From a virus, in the IMG/VR virus record IMGVR_UViG_3300046171_000350, positions 1-39,959 of that record: a stretch of 39,959 nucleotides of DNA; one strand, 5' to 3'. Position 1 is the stretch's first letter, and every line of letters begins with the position of its first letter. Positions 31,288 to 38,697 of the stretch are shown piece after piece. The translations under genes and the position numbers were made by a program. Under the pieces are notes generated by a model. That model ran no database searches. It was not told the DNA's origin and worked only from the letters and a program-made list of their open reading frames with translations.

Positions 31288-31683
31288 ATGATTGACCCAA
31301 GCAAACCTAGGCGGCCTGCATTATGGCACAAACTACTCAAGGATGCTGAAGACAGTGAGCAGTTTGGCCAAAATACTCCCTATAACCCAGATGTTCCAAT
31401 AACCGACTATTTCGACACAACTACGGACGTCATAGAAGAGCGATGTTGGGATTGGACAATTCACAATGAAGGGATGGATGGCCTGCCTGACGAGTTTGTT
31501 GATCCATTTTGGTGGGCTATGGGTGACATAATAGGCGTTCGTTATGACGTAAATAACGAAAAACCTTTTTGGGAAGCATTCCAAAAATGCATTGATGAGG
31601 GACTTACACTTGGTCAGTTCCATGATGTGATGGTTTCATTTGAAGAAAAAGGAAGTACGAAAAAACCCTCTGCACCAAGATAG
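31288..31683 (+). CDS. Cargo protein of unknown function (3' end probably frameshifted)
   Basis: 131 residues as it stands (MIDPSKPRRPALWHKLLKDA). Acidic with many Trp (RCWDWTIHNEG, DPFWWAMGD). After EEKGS the frame stops 9 residues later, but a shifted frame reads YEKTLCTKIDDGVEEPSLYQ and RISIWQRQQLMDD to a stop at 31755-31757. One extra A in GGAAGTAC (31650-31657) would restore it, giving about 155 residues. Preceded by repeat B and a shared upstream module. Not a recognised family. Confidence 0.55.
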   Translation: MIDPSKPRRPALWHKLLKDAEDSEQFGQNTPYNPDVPITDYFDTTTDVIEERCWDWTIHNEGMDGLPDEFVDPFWWAMGDIIGVRYDVNNEKPFWEAFQKCIDEGLTLGQFHDVMVSFEEKGSTKKPSAPR

Positions 31684-31774
31684 ATGACGGAGTTGAAGAG
31701 CCAAGCTTGTATCAAAGAATAAGTATTTGGCAAAGGCAGCAGTTAATGGATGATTAATTAACAATACCAAACAT

Positions 31775-32185
31775 ATGAAATATTTTATCTTAACAGGTCT
31801 CTTTTTTACATTAACGCAATTTGTTTACAGTGAAACACTCACTATGATTCACTATGATTTTCCGAAAAAAAACGTAATTGAATTATTATCTGATGATCCC
31901 GTCAGGAAAAAATTTAACTCCTCTAGTTTAAGGTCGTTGCCGGAGAATGGCCGTCTCGAAGCTACTGCTGCTGAATCAGATGTTAAAAAACAAGAGCTAG
32001 CAAAAGAATGTTGGGGGGAGCTTATTGGTGGATACTCCGACCTTAGTTCGGTCTTAGTAAAACTTTATGAATTAGGTTACAAACCAAGATCAGTTTCTTC
32101 TTTTGAAGCAACTGGACGCACACTCCTTGACGAGATGGCTTCTTATAAATACAATGTTCACACATTTATATTTGAGAAGAATTAA
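31775..32185 (+). CDS. Secreted protein of unknown function (cargo)
   Basis: 136 residues with a signal peptide (MKYFILTGLFFTLTQFVYSE). The mature part is helical (KKQELAKECWGELIGGYSDL) and ends YNVHTFIFEKN. No domain recognised. It follows the previous frame-shifted gene by about 17 nt, so the two may be co-transcribed; repeat C follows it. Confidence 0.6.
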   Translation: MKYFILTGLFFTLTQFVYSETLTMIHYDFPKKNVIELLSDDPVRKKFNSSSLRSLPENGRLEATAAESDVKKQELAKECWGELIGGYSDLSSVLVKLYELGYKPRSVSSFEATGRTLLDEMASYKYNVHTFIFEKN

Positions 32186-32213
32186 AGGTATAGTACTGGG
32201 CTATCTTCCCCTG

Positions 32214-32237
32214 AACCTCTCAGGCAATTCCATCCCC
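32214..32237. repeat. Direct repeat C (orphan polyvalent tail)
   Basis: 24 bp identical to the left part of repeat A apart from one base. On the minus strand it reads GMELPERFRGR then TAG. It is followed by TTTTTCGTTTT and TTGACTA, as in repeat B. Confidence 0.8.
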
Positions 32238-32304
32238 TACCGACAAGATCATCTTTTTCGTTTTAAAATTTGACTAATAAACGAAAGCATTCTTGTTTGC
32301 GTAA

Positions 32305-32658
32305 GTGAAAATAATTTTTATAAATCTGCTTTCTCTCTGTATTTTATTTATAAGTGGCTGCACTAAAACCAACCCAGTCACACAAATATCTGATGGTTGG
32401 AAAAGAGGATACGATAGAGGAAAACGATGGGGAGAAAATATATTTGGTAAGCCTTCCTACCAAACCACCTCAAGTGATAATCAAAATATTTACAATGCAG
32501 TCCAAGAGAGCCAAAGACAAACTAATGCATTGCAACAAAGAGATGATTACATGAGAACTTTCTACCAGCAACAGGCTGCCCAGCAACAATACCAGAATAA
32601 CATCAATGCAGCTAACGCTATTCAACAACAACAAACCCAAATTTACTTTAATCGTTAG
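32305..32658 (+). CDS. Gln-rich lipoprotein (cargo)
   Basis: 117 residues from a GTG. The signal MKIIFINLLSLCILFISGCT has lipobox FISGC (Cys19). The mature part is a polar linker and then a Gln/Asn-rich segment (NALQQRDDYMRTFYQQQAAQ and QQQTQIYFNR). Predicted to sit in the cell envelope of the lysogen. Function unknown. Preceded by repeat C and a leader like that of the 31288 gene; ends 32 nt before the convergent polyvalent stop. Confidence 0.65.
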   Translation: MKIIFINLLSLCILFISGCTKTNPVTQISDGWKRGYDRGKRWGENIFGKPSYQTTSSDNQNIYNAVQESQRQTNALQQRDDYMRTFYQQQAAQQQYQNNINAANAIQQQQTQIYFNR

Positions 32659-32690
32659 CAAAAGATTGGTAAGTGTATTGATTTACTCGC

Positions 32691-35600
32691 TTACCTGAAC
32701 CTCTCAGGCAACTCCATCCCCCCAGCCGCTACGGCGGCTGGTGCTAGAAAACGATTTACTCCGCTGGGCGTAGCTCTGGCGGAAGAATCTCGTACTCCTC
32801 TGGGTCTATCTCGTGTTCCGAGTCCCCGAACAGAAGGACGAAATAGTTGCCCTTCGTCAGAGGAAGCCCTGCCCTGTTGAGAGTCTCCGCTGCCTCTGGG
32901 TCTATTTTCTCCAGGGGTATTATTGCCTTCGGCCCAAGATGGTGGATCGATTCCACCTGCTTTGTCGAAGATTTTGGCTCTAAGCTCATCGATGCTGATT
33001 TTACCGTTTTCATACTGTTTGAACAAGTCGTTTATCTGTTGTTTGAACTTGGGTTGTTTTATCTCTTTTGGATAAAGTCCCCTGATGGCTTCCCAGGTGA
33101 TTGATTGCATTTCGCGGGGTAACACTCCCCTAGCCTTTGCAGCCCTTCTGTAAGCCTCTGCATAGACTCCATAGAGGCCACTAATACCTGCAATGGAACT
33201 ATTCTTAATTGATACATGCTGCTTACCTGTTGGTTTGGCACCTAGCATGTTTGCCACTTCAAGATCCTTACTTGCCAGTGGTCTAAGTAAACCCGCTGCA
33301 ACTGCATGGGTATCTATCGTTACCGCATCCTTGTCCATGAAAGGTAGAAGGATGTTGTTGTAGAAATTCCTAATCTTATGGGCTTCACCCATAACATTGG
33401 AAATGTTTGCTTTTGAGTCATCAGCCAATGCAGACAGGGCTTTAGTAATTTGACCGTAAGATAGCCAACTGTACTTGTCTATTTCACCGTTATCCTTGAG
33501 AGCTGGACCAATAAAGTCACCCTCAGGTGAAATAATCTGATAACTACGATCACGATTCAACTCATCAAAAGCCCTAATGAAATATGCCTGTTCCCTTTTA
33601 TTAAGATCTTTAAAAGCTTTACCAACCATTGTTTTGGTAATGGCTGTAATAGAAGGCTTATCAGTCTTACTGGCTGTCGATATGGTCTTTTTTGCCATAG
33701 CTTCATCATAGACTGTATCCTGCTCATCCTTGACCGTCTCAAGAATCCGCCGTGCCCGATCAACATTCTTATACCAATCCGTCTGTGGCGAAGTTGCAGC
33801 CATTGTAGCTGCAACTGCCTGGGGAGAAAATCCATACTTCTCTGCATACTCCAGGGCAATCTTCCTGGCACCTACATACCAGAGTTTTGAGCGTTCTCGT
33901 ATTTCAGGTTCCACTGAATCATACAAGTGTAGAAGGTTGCTTTCTACCATATCCACAAACTTCGCGATAACAGTCTCAGGTTTTGCCCTGGATGCTTTGA
34001 AGCCTGGATAACGGTTAACTGCCTTAGCATAACTCTCAGCGACTCCTGGAGCCTCTAGAATATCGTTTAAAGTGATTACCAGGTTTGATGCGACAGGGTC
34101 CTCTGTTCTGTTACCAGCCGTTGGGTTCCTGGTACTTATTTGAAATTCAAGGTCTGCCTCTTCCGTAGGAATGAATAAGTCACCAGTCTCTAACTCACGG
34201 CGGATAAGGTTAGCGGTTTTATCGTTATCCTTCGATCCGACTATATCTTCAGGTTTAATAAACTCTCTCCTCTGTGAAAATGGCTGATTGTTTTTATCAA
34301 AGCCAATAAATGGGTCCTGCTTATCATTGTCTGCAATTCCTGATAATCTGGCTCCGTCCTTAAGCATAACAGAACTTTTAAAGTTACGAGTTTTAGATGC
34401 TATATTACCTTGGGATTTTCTCCGAAAAGGACTGCCTGGACCTTCTTGAATTTCAGTAGGCTGGTAAAGATTCTCATCCGACTGCCTGAATGGGTTGTAG
34501 TTGTCGCGGATATTATTGTAGTCAAAGGCAAAGGCTTTATTCCTGCCCTTGGTAAGCCCTGCCAATGCTTCTACATCGTAGGAACGAAAACTCTTTTTGA
34601 CTGCTTTGGATTCAAGTAGGTCCCTCAATCCTGGGCTGGCTATGTTACCAGCAGATTCTTTCAATCCGAAAGCTACCGTCATTAATTCATTTTCCTTACG
34701 GCCCTCTGGATTAATTCTACCTTCAGGATCCTCCAGGGCTTTTTGCCCCTGATCCTCAAGCTGTCTCATAAAGTCAGCCTGGTCCTTGATATATCCCTTT
34801 TCGACTAAGACCTGGATGTTGTTTCTAACAACAGCCTGATCGTATCCTAAAACTTTGAGGTTTGGTCTGTCACGACCACTTACTTCGTATCCGTAAATAG
34901 CAACATCTCGTATCCTAAATGGATTCTGATACTTTCCCTTAGTACCGCTTCGATAACCGAAGCGGATACCAATCCTCTGAGTAATTGCTTCCTGTAAAGC
35001 ATCCAGGATATTGGCAACATTTCCGAAAGGATCATTTCGGGTAAAGATGGTCCTTAAATCAGGCAATAAATTCTTACCTACAAACTTCCCATTCTTGGTG
35101 ACTGACCAAGTGTCTGCTGGTTCATCCTTATATTTCTTTTTAAGATTCTGAAGCTCCCTGTTCAAAGATTTATTGGTGACGGCTAAATTCTTCGCATCCC
35201 TAAGACTTAGGCCCTGACCGCCAAATAATTCAGTATATCTATCCTCTCCAGTTTGTCCTTTCTTAGGAGTGATTTGCATACCGTTCTCAGCCAGGTTGCC
35301 TTTCTCATCCAATTCCAATGCACGGGCTTTACCGTAGTTTCTGTACAGTCTTTTAAGCACAGGGCTATTGAGCTGTATTTTGGATATTGGATTGGTTAAA
35401 GGGTTTCCAGTTACAGGTTCTGCTATTCCAACCGCCGTCAAAAGACGGCGTGTTGAATCAATAAGCATCCTTCTCAATCTTGGATGAAACTGCTCAAAGA
35501 CATTCGGGTTTTTACTGAACATCATGGCGAATTGGTCGGCTCCAATCTCCTGGGCTAACTTGGAAGCGTTACGGCCAATATCAATACCCTTCTGTTTGCG

Positions 35601-37001
35601 GGAATAGTCTGTAGCTATCTGTACGGCTTGGTCATTTAAATAGATCGGATCCCCGACAGGGTTTCCTTCCATATCATACTGAAAGTAAAAAGGTGTGCCT
35701 TTATCCTCGGTTGTTTTGTAGCCCTCAAGTAGCAATTGAAGCATGGTAGGATCATTACCTAATGCTTCGTGAAGGAAGGCATGACCTGTCTCATGAGCGG
35801 TAATTTCTAATCCTACCTGGGCAGATTTATTGATACGGTTTTCATTTAGAAAAACCGTCTTTGACTCCTTATTGAAATGTCCAGCAGGAGCACGATCCAA
35901 CAGGTCCAAGCCTTTACTTTCCCTGTCTTTATTAAGCATAGTCAAATATGCCTTATCTTCCATGATCAGAAATTTTGGGGCACCAATATTGGCTTCCTGT
36001 AAGGTTGCCAAAAATACCTGGGCTGACTTAGGAAGCTTCTTAAACATGGTACGCTGGTCCTCTGTCAGCTTCATTTTCATGTGGTTATCAATCGTCTGGG
36101 TTTCCCTGGCTGCGATTGACTTTCCACCTTGGGTTCTGGCTGGACCCATAGGAACGATACCACCTGCAACTAAGCCTGAACCTGCGGCAGCTCCTGAACC
36201 GTATGCATCTTCTCCAGCTAACCCTGCAAGACCACTATTTATTCCAGCAACGGTTAGACCGTTAGATAATGCATTAAACAACCCGTCTCCAATTGCAGTG
36301 CCGAAATTATCATATGCAATAGTTGCAAGCTTACGGGAAGCTGGTGAAACCTTTTCATTGGTAGCTACGCGATAAAGGAACCTTTTGCTCGAACCTGGAG
36401 CGGCAAAGTTCTTTAACAGTTCTCCACCTTCTCGCCCGATCTTTTTGGCCATTATGCCAACACCCTCTGCAATTCCTAATTCAAGGAAACCTGGAATACC
36501 ACCAGCAGCACCAGCTACCTGGCCACCAAATGCAGCAGCACCTGGTACACCTTCACTAACTCCTTTGAGTTTACCCGCTAAGGATGCAACAGCACGGCGA
36601 GGGGCTGACGCAACCTTTTCGGTTGCGGCCCCTACTGCCCCGATACCCTTGAGGGTATATCCTGCACCGCCAGCAAGACCCTTAAATCCTTTTCGCAATC
36701 CATATGCAGTTGCCTTAGAAGCCAGCTCTGTTGGATAGGCTCCAACTTTTCCTGCTATATCAATTCCTTTTCCTAATTTCTGTAATCCTTTGTCAGCCGT
36801 CTTGGCTACCTTTGCCACATTGACCAAGCCTCTGGACCTGGCAGCAGTAGCCCCTGCCGTTGCTGACTTTTGGGCAGCAACTATTGGGGCACGGGCGGCA
36901 AGTGAACCAAGTTTTGCCACTGGAAATATTAAAAATGGGTCTACGAAATTGGCTCCAAAATCTGTGATTTTTTTATACTCCACCTCATCGGATGCGAGCA
37001 T
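32691..37001 (-). CDS. Giant virion polyvalent protein with zincin motif
   Basis: 1436 residues. The first 300 are Ala/Gly-rich and amphipathic, like DNA-ejection proteins. Residues 403-407 are HETGH in EITAHETGHAFLHEALG, a HExxH zinc-protease motif, and E485 in QEIGADQFA could be the third ligand. A later domain (about 1030-1280) has YGFSPQAVAATMAATSPQTDW and ITIDTHAVAAG-like motifs of a family I know from phage polyvalent proteins (DUF7178-like). Such giants are packaged and injected with the genome to act in the host. Its likely N-terminus is in another frame upstream (36941-37099). Confidence 0.8.
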   Translation of the reverse strand: MLASDEVEYKKITDFGANFVDPFLIFPVAKLGSLAARAPIVAAQKSATAGATAARSRGLVNVAKVAKTADKGLQKLGKGIDIAGKVGAYPTELASKATAYGLRKGFKGLAGGAGYTLKGIGAVGAATEKVASAPRRAVASLAGKLKGVSEGVPGAAAFGGQVAGAAGGIPGFLELGIAEGVGIMAKKIGREGGELLKNFAAPGSSKRFLYRVATNEKVSPASRKLATIAYDNFGTAIGDGLFNALSNGLTVAGINSGLAGLAGEDAYGSGAAAGSGLVAGGIVPMGPARTQGGKSIAARETQTIDNHMKMKLTEDQRTMFKKLPKSAQVFLATLQEANIGAPKFLIMEDKAYLTMLNKDRESKGLDLLDRAPAGHFNKESKTVFLNENRINKSAQVGLEITAHETGHAFLHEALGNDPTMLQLLLEGYKTTEDKGTPFYFQYDMEGNPVGDPIYLNDQAVQIATDYSRKQKGIDIGRNASKLAQEIGADQFAMMFSKNPNVFEQFHPRLRRMLIDSTRRLLTAVGIAEPVTGNPLTNPISKIQLNSPVLKRLYRNYGKARALELDEKGNLAENGMQITPKKGQTGEDRYTELFGGQGLSLRDAKNLAVTNKSLNRELQNLKKKYKDEPADTWSVTKNGKFVGKNLLPDLRTIFTRNDPFGNVANILDALQEAITQRIGIRFGYRSGTKGKYQNPFRIRDVAIYGYEVSGRDRPNLKVLGYDQAVVRNNIQVLVEKGYIKDQADFMRQLEDQGQKALEDPEGRINPEGRKENELMTVAFGLKESAGNIASPGLRDLLESKAVKKSFRSYDVEALAGLTKGRNKAFAFDYNNIRDNYNPFRQSDENLYQPTEIQEGPGSPFRRKSQGNIASKTRNFKSSVMLKDGARLSGIADNDKQDPFIGFDKNNQPFSQRREFIKPEDIVGSKDNDKTANLIRRELETGDLFIPTEEADLEFQISTRNPTAGNRTEDPVASNLVITLNDILEAPGVAESYAKAVNRYPGFKASRAKPETVIAKFVDMVESNLLHLYDSVEPEIRERSKLWYVGARKIALEYAEKYGFSPQAVAATMAATSPQTDWYKNVDRARRILETVKDEQDTVYDEAMAKKTISTASKTDKPSITAITKTMVGKAFKDLNKREQAYFIRAFDELNRDRSYQIISPEGDFIGPALKDNGEIDKYSWLSYGQITKALSALADDSKANISNVMGEAHKIRNFYNNILLPFMDKDAVTIDTHAVAAGLLRPLASKDLEVANMLGAKPTGKQHVSIKNSSIAGISGLYGVYAEAYRRAAKARGVLPREMQSITWEAIRGLYPKEIKQPKFKQQINDLFKQYENGKISIDELRAKIFDKAGGIDPPSWAEGNNTPGENRPRGSGDSQQGRASSDEGQLFRPSVRGLGTRDRPRGVRDSSARATPSGVNRFLAPAAVAAGGMELPERFR
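32698..32729. repeat. Direct repeat D (native polyvalent 3' end)
   Basis: 32 bp; the in-frame original of repeats A-C. On the minus strand it is the last part of the 32691-37001 gene (GGMELPERFR, TAA). Confidence 0.85.
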
Positions 37002-37099
37002 GGCTGGCTGTACTTTGTATTGTAATCAAAATTCTCACGGTACCTTTTGTATTCTCGCTCAATCTCCTCTTCTTCAGAGTAGTTGCCGATTTTATCCAT
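36941..37099 (-). CDS. Probable true N-terminus of the polyvalent protein (frame-shifted)
   Basis: From an ATG at 37099, with GGGGGAGG 5 nt upstream (the best ribosome site here), the frame reads MDKIGNYSEEEEIEREYKRY and RENFDYNTKYSQP, and then diverges. The giant frame begins at 37001 with MLASDEVEYKKITDFGANFV. An extra C in CAGCCATG would fuse them into KYSQPMLASDEV..., a sensible charged sequence. The giant's own ATG has no ribosome site. The split may be a sequencing indel, real frameshift, or recoding. Confidence 0.55.
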   Translation of the reverse strand: MDKIGNYSEEEEIEREYKRYRENFDYNTKYSQPCSHPMRWSIKKSQILEPIS

Positions 37100-37139
37100 G
37101 GCAGCCTCCCCCAAGGTTTTAGCGAATCGTCCAAAGTCT

Positions 37140-37466
37140 TTACGGCCCTACATAGAAAATATCCCCTAGGGTTTCTATCTCGATACCCTTGTCGAATAAT
37201 TCACCCACTGCATCGTAGCCCTGTCCTGCTAAAATTCCTACACCATCAACTACACCTTTACCAAAGATTGCAGCCTGCTCACTAAGGGCCATGGCTTTAT
37301 CAGTATTTCGCTTTTGGACAAATTCATCCATGGTCATAGGAAGCATAGATAGCTCATTATTGAGCTGCTGGATCTGTGCCCTTACATCTGCTGAAGTAGG
37401 TCCAGCAATTCCCAGATCTGCACGGAGTGCATTGATCTGTGCCTGTACTTCTCTACTGGTTGGCAT
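37140..37466 (-). CDS. Small internal-virion-associated protein
   Basis: 108 residues (MPTSREVQAQINALRADLGI) with a coiled-coil N-terminal half and a Gly/Ala helix (EQAAIFGKGVVDGVGILAGQ). It overlaps the preceding 410-residue gene by 14 nt and precedes the polyvalent start by 41 nt. Past its stop another frame reads GRKDFGRFAKTLGEAAMDKI into the polyvalent N-terminus, so both may originally have been one gene. Probably an ejection-complex component by position. Confidence 0.6.
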   Translation of the reverse strand: MPTSREVQAQINALRADLGIAGPTSADVRAQIQQLNNELSMLPMTMDEFVQKRNTDKAMALSEQAAIFGKGVVDGVGILAGQGYDAVGELFDKGIEIETLGDIFYVGP

Positions 37467-38685
37467 TGATATTACCTAAGTCAGGTACATTTGGATTATT
37501 GAAATACTGTCCCATACCGCTCCTTTGCTGTTGGAGCTTCTTCAATCTTTCCAGCTCGGCTAACTCTTCGGCTGATGCTTCAGCCTCATCTGAGCCTTCC
37601 ATGTCACTTTCGATACTACCTATTGAGATTGGTCTATAGTTGTATCCCTTGAGAGTGCCATTTCGTTGGAAATAATCTCGCTGGTTCAGTTTTTCATCCA
37701 TCGCCTTTTGGATGGATTCCATCAATCGGCCTACCCTCTTTTTATTCTCCTTCTCATCAAGTTTAGGATTGTAAGCACGGCTGATTAACCTCTCTCCCTC
37801 TTTCTCTGTAAACTGTGCCCCTAGAACCAATCGCAGGTTCCTTTGGACCACTTCTTCTACAGCTTCGCGAACTTCAGCAGCCTTAGGATTTACCCTGTCT
37901 GCAAATGCGTTAGGCAGTAGGCTTACGATGGGTCCAGTAAGTGTATCAGATTCACCTAGAGCTTCATTGGCATCTTTGAGTTGAGCCAGACCTTTTCGAA
38001 CATCGGCCTCGTTAAACTCCATGATGCTTGTAGCAAATTCTTTATCTATTGTCTGTTCACCAGGCGTAAGTTGAATACCTCTTGATTGGGTTGCTTGTTG
38101 AGCTGCTACCCTTGGATCAATTCCTTTTGCGAGTTGTTGAGTAAGGAAAGGATTATTCTCTACCATGGCAACCTTACCAGCCTCCCTTGCATATGCTTGA
38201 GGATCTGTAATCGTACCGAGTGGTGGAACGGCTCCTGTGTTTGTTCCTAATTTGTAACCAGAAGCTAACTGTTCAGCCTCACGCACTTTTTTCAGACGGG
38301 CAAATTCATCCTCTTGCCTTTGATTTGCATCCATCGTCATTTGATTCTGTGCAAACATCATCGCTTGATTAACAAGCGATGGATCCTTTGAAATGTCTTT
38401 AGCTGCTGCCTTTGCCTCATCACGGTTCTGTATACCAAAAGACTGAAATATCGGGCTGGTAGGATTTTGATCGTACATCCGAACAAACATGTTTTCGGCT
38501 GCTACCTCCTGATCTTTCTTCTGCTTATTCTCCCTGAATTTTACAATGGATGAACCAATGGTTTGTCCAAGATTCTGAAACATCCGACCTTGGACAGCTC
38601 CAGCCTGTGCAATCAAATTTGCTGCATTGGCTGTAGAGCCTAATGCACTTCCGTAATTACCTGAAAAGAATGGTTTTCTAGCCAT
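37453..38685 (-). CDS. Internal virion/ejection-type protein
   Basis: 410 residues; TAGAAAGG lies 8 nt before the ATG. MARKPFFSGNYGSALGSTAN is followed by long helices (MMFAQNQMTMDANQRQEDEF, EAREAVEEVVQRNLRLV-like) and a Glu-rich end. Q/A-rich helical proteins in this place are usually internal core proteins ejected with DNA. No catalytic motif. Confidence 0.65.
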   Translation of the reverse strand: MARKPFFSGNYGSALGSTANAANLIAQAGAVQGRMFQNLGQTIGSSIVKFRENKQKKDQEVAAENMFVRMYDQNPTSPIFQSFGIQNRDEAKAAAKDISKDPSLVNQAMMFAQNQMTMDANQRQEDEFARLKKVREAEQLASGYKLGTNTGAVPPLGTITDPQAYAREAGKVAMVENNPFLTQQLAKGIDPRVAAQQATQSRGIQLTPGEQTIDKEFATSIMEFNEADVRKGLAQLKDANEALGESDTLTGPIVSLLPNAFADRVNPKAAEVREAVEEVVQRNLRLVLGAQFTEKEGERLISRAYNPKLDEKENKKRVGRLMESIQKAMDEKLNQRDYFQRNGTLKGYNYRPISIGSIESDMEGSDEAEASAEELAELERLKKLQQQRSGMGQYFNNPNVPDLGNINANQ

Positions 38686-38697
38686 GATTATACCTTT

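Noticed and set aside
36992-37285. Programmed -1 frameshift at the polyvalent N-terminus
   Set aside because: No slippery heptamer or downstream structure is visible; a homopolymer indel is the simpler explanation, so recoding is only listed as an alternative.
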